The notes beneath the pieces are model-generated. The model saw only the letters and a list, made by a program, of their open reading frames with translations. It made no database searches and was not told the origin of the DNA. Source: UBA1181 sp963631545 (lineage in GTDB: Bacteria; Bacteroidota; Bacteroidia; Bacteroidales; Paludibacteraceae). From it: DNA of 56,353 bases. The DNA is taken from the NCBI GenBank assembly GCA_963631545.1, contig CAVGRN010000012.1:1-56353 (forward strand), in the 5' to 3' direction. The position numbers and the translations under genes are program-made. The stretch's first letter is position 1, and the number at the start of each line of letters is the position of its first letter. Positions 42,335 through 50,905 of this stretch are shown piece after piece.

Positions 42335-42365
42335 TTGCAGATATTTGCGAATCTTCGTATCTTTG
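42335..42365 (+). promoter_or_regulatory. Promoter of the seven-gene operon
   Basis: TTG at 42335-42337, a 20-base spacer and -7 TATCTTTG at 42358-42365, with the ATG 23 bases on. It is divergent from the pentapeptide gene promoter. Confidence 0.65.
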
Positions 42366-42387
42366 AAAAAACTAAAAAGCAAAAGGA

Positions 42388-42771
42388 ATGGACAAAAAAA
42401 TTTTGATAGCAGCAGGTGTGTTGGCCGTGTTGGCTGTGTTGCTAATCAGCAACCCGAACGAAGAAGCTCATAAAGAGGCTGTAAAAAAAGCGTGGAACCA
42501 GTCGCTAAAAGAATCTACCAACGCATCGGACGATGACGACTCCGAGGGTTCTCTCTTCAAAGGATTCGGCAACATTCTGACCTCAATGATTGGTTCAAGC
42601 GTCATTGAAAGCTTGGTCGACCAAATGGTAACTTCCGATAGTTACGGCATTTTTTCCCTCACGAAAGTCGATGCCGGCAAAGGGCCTCAAACCGTGGGTG
42701 TCGGTATGTTCGGACACGTCTTCCTGTCAGAAAAAGCGAAATCCCTCAGCGGGGATATGGCAGAGGACTAA
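42388..42771 (+). CDS. Small membrane-anchored protein of unknown function
   Basis: This 127-residue protein has an N-terminal membrane helix (about 5-21, ILIAAGVLAVLAVLLI) directly followed by SNPNEEAHKEAVKKA, then an acidic spacer (DDDDSEG) and a compact C-terminal part with Gly-rich beta segments (TVGVGMFGHVFLSE). The NP[NT]EE stretch after the helix recalls DUF4359-type proteins, but I am not sure. It is the first gene of a plus-strand operon; a nitroreductase gene follows after 39 bases. Function is unknown. Confidence 0.72.
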   Translation: MDKKILIAAGVLAVLAVLLISNPNEEAHKEAVKKAWNQSLKESTNASDDDDSEGSLFKGFGNILTSMIGSSVIESLVDQMVTSDSYGIFSLTKVDAGKGPQTVGVGMFGHVFLSEKAKSLSGDMAED

Positions 42772-42810
42772 AATGAATACCATAGCAAACGAAATTCAAC
42801 AAAAGAAACG

Positions 42811-43338
42811 ATGAATACATTTAATGACTTGGCTCGGAAGCGAAGAAGCATCCGCCGATTCCAGGATCGCCCTGTTGAGGAAGACAAATTAGATCAAATA
42901 CTGAAAGCCGCACTGATGGCGCCATCCTCCAAACGATGTCAGCCGTGGCAGTTTGTGGTGATTAACGAAGAGGAAACGCTGCTGCAAATGTCCGTCTGCC
43001 GTGATATGGGTTGCAGTTTCCTTGATGGCGCGCCTTTGGCAGTAATAGTTCTTGCCGACGAAGATCTAAGCGACGTATGGGTGGAAGATGCTGTCATCGC
43101 CGCTTCCTATATGCAATTAGCCGCCGAAGATTTGGGACTCGGCTCGTGCTGGGTACAAGTGCGGAATCGGATGAAGTCTGAGTCGCAATCCACTGAGGAG
43201 TATCTGCGCGAACTGATCAACGCACCACAAAACATGCGCATCGAGTGCATCATCGCCATCGGATACAAAGAGGAAGAAAAAGCGCCGTTCGACGAGACTC
43301 GGCTCAAATGGGAGAAAGTACACCGAAACAGCTTCTGA
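42811..43338 (+). CDS. Nitroreductase-family protein
   Basis: This 175-residue protein has the compact nitroreductase fold that uses FMN and NAD(P)H. The N-terminal ARKRRSIRRFQDRPV motif (FMN phosphate contacts), APSSKRCQPWQFVVI and the later LGLGSCWVQVRNR segment are typical. The natural substrate is unknown; relatives reduce nitro compounds, quinones or flavins. It is followed after 13 bases by the DUF2520 gene, in a run of short-gap genes. Confidence 0.9.
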   Translation: MNTFNDLARKRRSIRRFQDRPVEEDKLDQILKAALMAPSSKRCQPWQFVVINEEETLLQMSVCRDMGCSFLDGAPLAVIVLADEDLSDVWVEDAVIAASYMQLAAEDLGLGSCWVQVRNRMKSESQSTEEYLRELINAPQNMRIECIIAIGYKEEEKAPFDETRLKWEKVHRNSF

Positions 43339-43351
43339 AACGCAACGTCCA

Positions 43352-44140
43352 ATGAGAAAACTGAAAATCTGCTTCATCGGCTGCGGAAGACTTGCCACCC
43401 AACTATCGTCGGCAATGCACTCAGCGGGATTCCACATCGTGCAAGTGTACAGTCAGACGGAGGCATCCGCCAGTAGAATGGCAGAAACACTACATTGCGC
43501 GTACACCACTCAGGCGGAGGCAATCACCACCGAAGCAGACCTATATATATGTGCGTTAAAAGACTCTGTTATCAGCAAAGTGTTAGACCAAACAGGGAAA
43601 CGGCTGTCGGGCAAAATTCTGGCACACACCGCCGGAAGCATTCCTATGAACGTGCTTAGGAAATACTCCGATGAAATCGGCGTTTTTTACCCTTTGCAGA
43701 CTTTCTCGAAAGACAAAAAAGTGGATTTCTCGAAAGTGCCGTTCCTAATTGAAGGTTCAACATCCAACGTTGAATTCACACTCAAAGAGGTCGCCTCGCA
43801 ACTGTCGACACATATATATAATGTAAGTTCAGAAGACCGTGAGAAAGTGCATTTGGCAGCAGTGTTCGTTTCAAATTTCGCCAATCACGCATACGCATTG
43901 GGTGCGAAATTGGTTGAGAACTTCGGGCTTCCATTCTCTGTGCTTCTTCCGCTCATTGACGAAACCGCAGAGAAAGTACACCATCTTTCCCCCATCGAAG
44001 CACAATCCGGTCCCGCTGTAAGAGGCGATGAGAACGTGATGGAAAAGCATCGGGCAATGTTGGAAGAAAATTCTATGGAAAGAAAAGTTTATGATATAAT
44101 GTCAGAATCCATTCAGGAATTGGCAAAAACAGGAAAATAA
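43352..44140 (+). CDS. Rossmann-like/DUF2520 oxidoreductase
   Basis: This 262-residue protein has an N-terminal Rossmann segment (ICFIGCGRLATQLSSAM, a GxGxxA-type loop), KILAHTAGSIPMNVL, and a C-terminal helical DUF2520 domain. Such proteins resemble F420-dependent NADP oxidoreductase and ProC-like reductases; function is not known. The TAA stop shares its last A with the ATG of the next gene (TAATG), indicating translational coupling to the KdsC-like phosphatase. Confidence 0.88.
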   Translation: MRKLKICFIGCGRLATQLSSAMHSAGFHIVQVYSQTEASASRMAETLHCAYTTQAEAITTEADLYICALKDSVISKVLDQTGKRLSGKILAHTAGSIPMNVLRKYSDEIGVFYPLQTFSKDKKVDFSKVPFLIEGSTSNVEFTLKEVASQLSTHIYNVSSEDREKVHLAAVFVSNFANHAYALGAKLVENFGLPFSVLLPLIDETAEKVHHLSPIEAQSGPAVRGDENVMEKHRAMLEENSMERKVYDIMSESIQELAKTGK

Positions 44141-44661
44141 TGCTGTTCAAAGAAGAGTTGCAAAAAGTGAAAGCCCTCGTGTTTGATGTCGACGGAGTGC
44201 TCTCTGCCAATTGCATTCCGCTGCACCCATCGGGCGAACCCATGCGGATGATCAACATCAAAGACGGATATGCGATGCAGTTGGCTGTGAAGCGAGGCTA
44301 CCGACTTGCCATCATCACTGGGGGAAAAACGGAGTCGATTCGTAAGCGTTTCGAAGGGTTAGGCATTGAAGACGTCTATATGGGCGCGTCATTCAAAATG
44401 GAGCAATTTGAAGATTTTCTGAAAAAACGAAATCTTCGCCCCGAAGATGTGCTATATATGGGCGATGACATACCCGACTTACAGGTGATGCAGCGGTGCG
44501 GCTTTCCCTGCTGCCCATCCGATGCGGCGGCAGAAATCAAAAGCGTGGCGCGCTATGTGTCCCCTTACTCGGGCGGAAACGGCTGCGGACGCGACGTGAT
44601 TGAGCAAGTGATGAAAGCCAACGGCGACTGGCTGAGCGACAACGACGCATTCGGTTGGTAA
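44140..44661 (+). CDS. HAD-family phosphatase, KdsC-like
   Basis: This 173-residue protein resembles KdsC, which removes phosphate from 3-deoxy-manno-octulosonate 8-phosphate in lipid A core synthesis. HAD motifs: FDVDGVLS with D16 and D18, AIITGGKT, and VLYMGDDIPDLQVM. There is no cap domain, as in the C0 HAD group. Many members in Bacteroidota act on other sugar or nucleotide phosphates, so the exact substrate is not certain. The gene overlaps the DUF2520 gene by one base and precedes the UbiA gene by 22 bases. Confidence 0.87.
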   Translation: MLFKEELQKVKALVFDVDGVLSANCIPLHPSGEPMRMINIKDGYAMQLAVKRGYRLAIITGGKTESIRKRFEGLGIEDVYMGASFKMEQFEDFLKKRNLRPEDVLYMGDDIPDLQVMQRCGFPCCPSDAAAEIKSVARYVSPYSGGNGCGRDVIEQVMKANGDWLSDNDAFGW

Positions 44662-44683
44662 ACATTTTCATTTCAAAAAAGCA

Positions 44684-45637
44684 ATGGAAATAAAAGAAAT
44701 AATAAAAGACTACACACGATTTCTGCATGTGCCGACGTTGCTGCTCGTGGCAGGATTCCAATTGATGATGTACTTTTTCGTCGTCAGCCCCTTCCTTGCC
44801 TCCTACAATGTGCAGTGTGCGCTGAGCGGAACAGACCTCACCCTACTGGTGCTTGCCACGGTATTCATCGCTATGGGGGGATTCGTGGTAAACGACTATT
44901 TCGACCTGAAAATAGACCAAATCAATCATCCGATTACCCGCTTCATCGGGCGCAGAATGGATAAGCATACGGCAATGACGCTCTACATAGTGCTGACGGG
45001 CATCGGCGTATTCTTCGCCATCTTACTTTGCTGGCATGCACGGTCGTTAGACTACGGGCTGGTGCTGATGTTCGTCGCCGGAATCCTCTGGTTCTACTCA
45101 TCATCTTATAAAAGGATGCTTGTATTGGGCAATGTGCTCGTGGCACTGCTGATGGCTCTTGTACCGCTGACGGTCGCCGTGTTTCAAAACCGTTTCATGG
45201 CGTTGGAGTATCGTATGACACCCGACTTGGATTTCCTGATGATGGGTTGTCTGCGCTACACGGGAGCGTTTGCTTTGTTGGCATTCGGCTGGACATTCCT
45301 CATTGAAGTGATAAAAGACCTTGCCACAGAAAAAGGCGACAGGGAATTGGAGTGCCACACCTTCCCCGTAGTGTGGGGCATAAAAAAGACCAAGTGGTTG
45401 ATTTACGGTTGGATTACGCTAATGTGGGCGTTGTCTGGCTGGTTCATCTATACCACACCCGAGTTGCGCACCATGGGGTCGCTCCGATTTTATGTGTGCG
45501 GCATGCTCATACCGGCATTCAGCCTCTACTATATCGTATCGAAAGCACGTTCGGCTTCCGACTACCGACTGATTAAAAACTATATTATGGCTATCTTCGC
45601 CATAAACATCATATATAGTTGTATATTAGAATTCTAA
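44684..45637 (+). CDS. UbiA-family prenyltransferase
   Basis: This 317-residue integral membrane protein has two Asp-rich motifs of UbiA prenyltransferases: NDYFDLKIDQINHP at 70-83 (N70, D71, D74, D78) and KDLATEKGDRE in the second half. There are about eight membrane segments. UbiA enzymes attach an isoprenyl chain to an aromatic ring or to glycerol phosphate. The Bacteroidota form is often annotated geranylgeranylglycerol-phosphate geranylgeranyltransferase, but acceptor specificity cannot be read from sequence. FloA follows after 20 bases. Confidence 0.9.
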   Translation: MEIKEIIKDYTRFLHVPTLLLVAGFQLMMYFFVVSPFLASYNVQCALSGTDLTLLVLATVFIAMGGFVVNDYFDLKIDQINHPITRFIGRRMDKHTAMTLYIVLTGIGVFFAILLCWHARSLDYGLVLMFVAGILWFYSSSYKRMLVLGNVLVALLMALVPLTVAVFQNRFMALEYRMTPDLDFLMMGCLRYTGAFALLAFGWTFLIEVIKDLATEKGDRELECHTFPVVWGIKKTKWLIYGWITLMWALSGWFIYTTPELRTMGSLRFYVCGMLIPAFSLYYIVSKARSASDYRLIKNYIMAIFAINIIYSCILEF

Positions 45638-45657
45638 GGAAATAATTAAAAACATTT

Positions 45658-46650
45658 ATGGATATGACGATTTTTTTGATTGGAGCAATTGTACTATGCG
45701 TAATAGTCGTTGCAGTTATTTTCCACTTCTTCCCGGTGCTGCTGTGGCTCTCCGCCAAAGTGTCGGGCGTGAATGTATCGTTGGTGCAACTCTTCGTTTC
45801 GAGGATTCGTAACGTGCCGCCAGAACTAATCGTGCAGTGCATGATTGAAGCGCACAAAGCTGGGTTGAAGACCATCACCCGCGACGAGTTGGAGGCGCAC
45901 TATCTTGCGGGAGGTCACGTAGACAGAGTTATCCACGCATTGGTTTCCGCATCGAAGGCAAACATCGATTTGAACTTTAAGACGGCGACAGGCATTGACC
46001 TCGCTGGTCGCGATGTGCTGCAAGCCGTGCAAATGTCCGTCAATCCGAAAGTGATTGACACTCCGCCAGTTACAGCCGTTGCAAAAGACGGTATCCAGTT
46101 GATTGCCAAAGCCCGCGTAACAGTCCGCACCAACCTTCAACAATTGGTGGGTGGTGCCGGCGAGGAAACCATCCTTGCGAGAGTCGGCGAGGGAATCGTT
46201 TCGTCTATCGGTTCGAGCGAATCGCACAAACAAGTTTTGGAGAATCCTGATTCAATCTCAAAACTCGTGCTTCGCAAAGGATTGGACGCTGGAACAGCCT
46301 TTGAAATCCTCTCCATCGACATTGCAGACATTGACGTAGGTAAGAACATCGGCGCACAACTCCAAATGGACCAGGCGCAAGCAGACAAGAACATCGCACA
46401 AGCCAAAGCCGAGGAACGCCGTTCTATGGCCATCGCCGCAGAGCAGGAGATGAAAGCCAAAGCACAAGAGGCACGCGCAAGAGTTATCGAGGCAGAGGCA
46501 GAAGTGCCAAGAGCTATGGCAGAGGCGTTCAAAAACGGGAACCTTGGCATTATGGACTACTACCGGATGAAAAACATCGAGGCAGACACCGCTATGCGCG
46601 AGGCAATTGGGAAACCATCGCAGAAGTCGACAGACAAACCGAACAAGTAA
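45658..46650 (+). CDS. floA: Flotillin-like protein FloA
   Basis: FloA proteins form membrane microdomains that gather lipids and signalling proteins. The 330-residue protein has an N-terminal membrane hairpin/helix (5-25), an SPFH/Band-7-like domain in the middle (GLKTITRDELEAHYLAGG, VDRVIHALVSASKANIDL, then DVLQAVQMSVNPKV), and an Ala/Glu-rich coiled coil near 240-300. It is close to Bacillus YqfA/FloA (UPF0365). The NfeD partner often found beside it is not next to it here. The POT transporter gene starts 3 bases after its stop. Confidence 0.94.
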   Translation: MDMTIFLIGAIVLCVIVVAVIFHFFPVLLWLSAKVSGVNVSLVQLFVSRIRNVPPELIVQCMIEAHKAGLKTITRDELEAHYLAGGHVDRVIHALVSASKANIDLNFKTATGIDLAGRDVLQAVQMSVNPKVIDTPPVTAVAKDGIQLIAKARVTVRTNLQQLVGGAGEETILARVGEGIVSSIGSSESHKQVLENPDSISKLVLRKGLDAGTAFEILSIDIADIDVGKNIGAQLQMDQAQADKNIAQAKAEERRSMAIAAEQEMKAKAQEARARVIEAEAEVPRAMAEAFKNGNLGIMDYYRMKNIEADTAMREAIGKPSQKSTDKPNK

Positions 46651-46653
46651 GAA

Positions 46654-47955
46654 ATGGCACGACACCCGAAAGGCTTATACCTACTTTTCGCCACCGAGAT
46701 GTGGGAGAGGTTCAGTTACTACGGAATGCGCGCATTGTTGGTGCTATACCTCACCGAATCGGTGATGAACGGTGGTTTAGGCTTTTCGGAAAGCAATGCC
46801 TCCCTACTATATGGCATTTTCACTGGGTTAGTGTACTTCACCCCTCTCATCGGGGGGTGGATCGCCGACAATTACTTGGGGCAACGCCGTTCCATCCTCA
46901 TCGGGGCGGTAACAATGATGTTTGGGCAACTCTGCCTGTTCTACGAAAGCAGTCTGCCGTTTCTCTACGCAGGGCTTTCATTGCTGATTCTCGGCAACGG
47001 ATTCTTCAAGCCTAACATATCAGTCATTGTGGGCGACCTTTACGCACCGGGCGACAAACGAAAAGACTCCGCCTACACCATATTTTATATGGGAATTAAC
47101 GTGGGCGCACTCTTCGCACCCCTACTGACGGGGTATTTCGCCTTGCATTATGGCTACAGATACGGATTTTTGGTGGCTGCCATTGGTATGTTGTTAGGAC
47201 TGATAGTCTACCAAACCTTGGGCGACAGATATTTGGGTGACCTTTGCAAAAAACCTGCTGGGAAAACAGAACTGGCAGAAAAAGAACCTTTGACAAAGGA
47301 TGAGAAAGACCGTATCACAGTAGTGCTGGTTTTCGTGCTATTTAGTATTTTCTTCTTTGCGGGATTCGAGCAGGCAGGAAGTTCCATCACCCTTTATACG
47401 GACAAATACATCGACCGCCAAGTGGGTGCGTTTGAGATTCCTACAGCCTGGTTTCAATCTATAAATCCTTTGTTCATCGTGCTTTTAGCTCCCTTGCTCA
47501 CAATTCTGTGGAAGACGCTGGATAGCCAAGGACGTGAGCCGAGCATACCCGTGAAAATGGCGATGGGAATGGTATTATTGGGTGCCGGGTTCCTATTCCT
47601 TGTAGGCGCAGTACAACAGCGAGGTGGAGATGTGGCAGACGAGACAATCAAAGCCAGTATCGGGTTTATGATACTGACCTATCTGTTTCACACAATAGGT
47701 GAACTATGCCTATCGCCTATCGGACTATCAATGGTTTCCAAACTTTCTCCTGTGCGACTTGCCTCTCTCTTGATGGGTGTTTGGTTGCTCAGCAGTTTCT
47801 TCGCTAATCTATTAGGCGGATATTTGGCATCATACACTTCAACGCTTGGCGCAGGAACGATATTCTCATTCTTGGCAATTTTCTCCATCGTTTTAGGGCT
47901 GATTCTTTTCAGCCTAAGGAATTGGCTCACGAAGAAATCGCATGGCGTTTTATAA
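46654..47955 (+). CDS. POT/PTR-family proton-coupled peptide transporter
   Basis: This 433-residue major-facilitator protein imports di- and tripeptides with protons. The family signature is present: ExxER in TEMWERFSYYGMRALL (residues 14-29), the PTR2 motif GGWIADNYLGQRRSI, and FYMGINVGALFAPLLTGYF. About twelve to fourteen membrane segments are expected, though 433 residues is shorter than many POT proteins (450-500). It ends a seven-gene operon at a strong bidirectional terminator (47973-48006). Confidence 0.93.
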   Translation: MARHPKGLYLLFATEMWERFSYYGMRALLVLYLTESVMNGGLGFSESNASLLYGIFTGLVYFTPLIGGWIADNYLGQRRSILIGAVTMMFGQLCLFYESSLPFLYAGLSLLILGNGFFKPNISVIVGDLYAPGDKRKDSAYTIFYMGINVGALFAPLLTGYFALHYGYRYGFLVAAIGMLLGLIVYQTLGDRYLGDLCKKPAGKTELAEKEPLTKDEKDRITVVLVFVLFSIFFFAGFEQAGSSITLYTDKYIDRQVGAFEIPTAWFQSINPLFIVLLAPLLTILWKTLDSQGREPSIPVKMAMGMVLLGAGFLFLVGAVQQRGGDVADETIKASIGFMILTYLFHTIGELCLSPIGLSMVSKLSPVRLASLLMGVWLLSSFFANLLGGYLASYTSTLGAGTIFSFLAIFSIVLGLILFSLRNWLTKKSHGVL

Positions 47956-47972
47956 AAGCCATACATAAAGTA

Positions 47973-48006
47973 AGGGGAACAATGCCAACCGCATGTTCCC
48001 CTTTTT
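47973..48006 (+). terminator. Bidirectional terminator between the POT gene and manC
   Basis: AGGGGAACA and TGTTCCCCT form the arms around a 12-base loop, followed by TTTTT on the plus strand. On the minus strand it lies 22 bases after the convergent mannose-1-phosphate guanylyltransferase stop and can serve it too, with a shorter T-tract. Confidence 0.85.
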
Positions 48007-48027
48007 CTATTGGTTCCAGTAAGCGAA

Positions 48028-49104
48028 TCAAATATACTCTCCGCCGATTTTCACCTGCGTGTCGTTCACAAACTGGCGGATACGCTGCTCCTCAGACTTT
48101 TTGCAAATCAGCAACACATTGTCTGTTTCGGCAACGATGTAGTCCTCAAGACCTTGGACTACGGCAAGTTTTCCTTCTGGCATTGCCACAATGTTATCCT
48201 TACATTCGTAGAAGAGGTTTTTGCACTTCAAAGCGACGTTTCCTTCCGCATCCTTTTGCGAATGTTCGTAGACTGAACCCCATGTTCCGAGGTCAGACCA
48301 TCCAAAGTCGGCAGAGAGGACATCCACGTTTTGCGCCTTCTCCAAAATAGCATAGTCGATAGATATGTTGGTACACGACTCATAGATTCTATCCACAAAA
48401 TCCTGCTCCTTGGGTGTATTGTAAAACTCCTTTCCCTTGCGGAATTTCTGGCTCATCTCCTCCATATACATGTCGAACGCAGCCATAATCGTCTTCACAT
48501 TCCAAATAAACATACCCGAATTCCAGAAGAATTCACCGCTTTCCAAGAAGATTTTCGCCAATTCAACATCCGGCTTCTCAGTGAAAGTCTTCACACGATA
48601 CAAACTGCCCGTAATATTTTCCGAAATTTGGATATAACCATAGCCGGTTTCTGGGCGGTTGGGTTTGATGCCCAAGGTGAGAATCTCATCATGGTCTTTG
48701 GTATAATCCAAAGCGGTTTGGGCAGTTTTCAAAAAATCATCCTCCCTCAACACCAAATGGTCGGAAGGTGTAACAATCACATTGGCAGATGCATTCAAGG
48801 CCTCAATTTTGTTCATCGCATAGGCAATGCACGGAGCAGTGTTACGACGAGCGGGTTCAAGAAGCACTTGATTTTCAGTTAATTCTGGCAATTGTTCAAG
48901 GATCAAAGACTTATAACTCTCATTTGATGCAATGAAAATATTTTCCTTAGGGATGATTCTTGAAAAACGGTCAAACGTCATTTGCAGCAACGACCTGCCC
49001 GTTCCGAAGAAATCCAAGAATTGTTTAGGCTTTTTTTCTGTGCTAAATGGCCAGAAACGGCTGCCAACTCCTCCGGCCATGATTACGCAATAATTATTAT
49101 TCAT
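48028..49104 (-). CDS. Mannose-1-phosphate guanylyltransferase
   Basis: This enzyme makes GDP-mannose from GTP and mannose 1-phosphate for polysaccharide and glycoprotein sugars. The 358-residue protein has the nucleotidyltransferase loop MAGGVGSRFWPFSTEKKPKQ (residues 10-29), VTPSDHLVL, and SGMFIWNVKTIMAAF. It lacks the phosphomannose isomerase domain of longer ManC/AlgA proteins. It follows the Gfo/Idh gene on the same strand with a 142-base gap that shows no clear TAnnTTTG box. Confidence 0.93.
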   Translation of the reverse strand: MNNNYCVIMAGGVGSRFWPFSTEKKPKQFLDFFGTGRSLLQMTFDRFSRIIPKENIFIASNESYKSLILEQLPELTENQVLLEPARRNTAPCIAYAMNKIEALNASANVIVTPSDHLVLREDDFLKTAQTALDYTKDHDEILTLGIKPNRPETGYGYIQISENITGSLYRVKTFTEKPDVELAKIFLESGEFFWNSGMFIWNVKTIMAAFDMYMEEMSQKFRKGKEFYNTPKEQDFVDRIYESCTNISIDYAILEKAQNVDVLSADFGWSDLGTWGSVYEHSQKDAEGNVALKCKNLFYECKDNIVAMPEGKLAVVQGLEDYIVAETDNVLLICKKSEEQRIRQFVNDTQVKIGGEYI

Positions 49105-49246
49105 CGTAGAGATATTTGTTTCAAATCAAGCACTTTTTTTCACCACGGCAAAGCAGACTGGCTTAAAAGTACATTTTATAGAGGAAACGGAATCGGTATA
49201 GTGGTTATTGCAATTCGTTTTCCCAATTAAATTTATTTAACTCAAA

Positions 49247-50320
49247 TCAAACTTTGACTATGGGATTACGATATTGAGGCTTTCCACCCTCCTTTTTCCA
49301 TTGGCTGTCGCGCACCTTATATATACGTTCGATGATGTCGACCACCTTCAGTCCCTCCAAGACATTAGTGGAGATGCACCCGCCCTCTTTGAGTTTCTCC
49401 ACCACGTTTTGAATGACGTAGTGGTGATTTTGCGCAGAACCCTTGTAGGGGCCATAATCGTTAGGCGGATTGCAAGGCGCCAACTGAGGCATCTCATAAT
49501 CCTTGATGTGGCAGTAAACCACCTCATTCATATATTGCCCAGCGACCTTCACCGTTCCATTCTCGCCAATGATGGTGATGCTACTCTCCAAATTGGTGTC
49601 CCACACCGCCGTGGAATAGTTCAAGCAGCCCATTCCGCCATTCACAAAGTCGAATGACACGACACCGCTATCCTCAAAATCGGTCAGAGAGCGATGGCTG
49701 AAGTCAGAAAAATTACCGCGAATGTTCGTAATGTCGCCAAAGAGCCAATACATAATGTCAATGAAATGGGAGAACTGCGTGAAGAGCGTTCCACCGTCCA
49801 AAGTGCCGTCGCCGTGCCAGTTTCCCGGCTTGTAGTAACGCTCGTCGCGGTTCCAAAAGCAATTCAACTGCACCATATAGATTTTTCCAAGCAAACCATT
49901 GTCCACCACGCTTTTCAGCCAGACAGAAGGCGGAGAATAGCGGTTCTGCATCACACAGAAAACGTGCCGCGCCCTTTCTAACGATTTGAAAGCGATTTTC
50001 TCCGCATCCTTTTTACTAAGTGCGATAGGTTTTTCAATCACAACGTGGCATCCATGCTCCAACACCAGATTGGCATATTCGGCATGAAAGTAATTCGGCG
50101 TGCAGATATTCACCACGTCAATGGAAATGGAAGAACCGAGCAATTCGCCGATAGAGGGGAAATAAGGCACTGAAGTATCTTCAAAGCCCACCTCCGAACA
50201 CGGAAGCACGTCGCACACAGCCACTAACTCCGCATTCTCATTCCGTCTAATCATCTCCGCGTGCCGCTTGCCGATATGTCCCAAGCCGACCACCGCAAAT
50301 CTTATCTTTCTCATTACCAA
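49247..50320 (-). CDS. Gfo/Idh/MocA oxidoreductase, WlbA/WbpB-like
   Basis: This 357-residue NAD(P)-dependent dehydrogenase resembles WlbA/WbpB, which oxidises UDP-GlcNAc uronic acid at C3. It has the Rossmann start RKIRFAVVGLGHIGKRHAEM, EKPIALSK with the active-site EKP, and the family-specific CFWNRDERYY segment and DGGTLFTQFSHFIDIM. The next two genes upstream in the operon provide the matching aminotransferase and acetyltransferase, which strengthens the call. An ATG two codons in (50314) is equally possible as the start. The stop of the acetyltransferase lies only 6 bases away. Confidence 0.9.
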   Translation of the reverse strand: MVMRKIRFAVVGLGHIGKRHAEMIRRNENAELVAVCDVLPCSEVGFEDTSVPYFPSIGELLGSSISIDVVNICTPNYFHAEYANLVLEHGCHVVIEKPIALSKKDAEKIAFKSLERARHVFCVMQNRYSPPSVWLKSVVDNGLLGKIYMVQLNCFWNRDERYYKPGNWHGDGTLDGGTLFTQFSHFIDIMYWLFGDITNIRGNFSDFSHRSLTDFEDSGVVSFDFVNGGMGCLNYSTAVWDTNLESSITIIGENGTVKVAGQYMNEVVYCHIKDYEMPQLAPCNPPNDYGPYKGSAQNHHYVIQNVVEKLKEGGCISTNVLEGLKVVDIIERIYKVRDSQWKKEGGKPQYRNPIVKV

Positions 50321-50326
50321 TATTTT

Positions 50327-50899
50327 TCAGCAGATCCGCACTACACGTCCTGCGTCCAACTTATATTTTTGTCCAGACTCCTCGCACAGGGCGATTCCAT
50401 CTTTGTCAAAATTCAATTTATTGCCATATTCACTCACCCACCCTATCTGCACGGCAGGATTGCCGGCGACAAGGGCGTATGGGGCGACATCCTTCGTTAC
50501 CACCGCTCCGGCACCAATCATCGCATAGCACCCGATTTCATGTCCGCAGACAATCGTAGCATTGGCTCCGATAGACGCACCTCGCCGCACAACCGTCTGG
50601 CGAAATTCACTCTTGCGCGAGATGAACGCCCGCGGATTCAGCACATTCGTAAACACCACAGACGGACCGAGGAAAACATCGTCCTCGCATATCACACCCG
50701 TGTATACCGACACGTTATTCTGTACCCGCACACCGTTTCCCAAAACCACCTGAGGCGAGACCACCACATTTTGCCCGATATTACAATTCTCACCGATCTC
50801 GCACCCTTCCATAATATGCGAGAAATGCCAGATTTTGGTTCCCTTACCAATTTTTTCCGACTCGACAACCGCCGTAGGATGAGCGAAGAACTGTACCAT
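50327..50899 (-). CDS. Left-handed beta-helix N-acetyltransferase, WlbB/WbpD-like
   Basis: This 190-residue protein is a hexapeptide-repeat acyltransferase. Its N-terminus (FFAHPTAVVESEKIGKGT) and the repeats (GENCNIGQNVVVSPQVVLGN; GASIGANATIVCGHEIG) form a left-handed beta helix. It matches WlbB/WbpD, which uses acetyl-CoA to acetylate the 3-amino group of UDP-2-acetamido-3-amino-2,3-dideoxy-glucuronate. It lies 6 bases from both its neighbours in the cluster. Confidence 0.9.
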   Translation of the reverse strand: MVQFFAHPTAVVESEKIGKGTKIWHFSHIMEGCEIGENCNIGQNVVVSPQVVLGNGVRVQNNVSVYTGVICEDDVFLGPSVVFTNVLNPRAFISRKSEFRQTVVRRGASIGANATIVCGHEIGCYAMIGAGAVVTKDVAPYALVAGNPAVQIGWVSEYGNKLNFDKDGIALCEESGQKYKLDAGRVVRIC

Positions 50900-50905
50900 T
50901 AGCCG

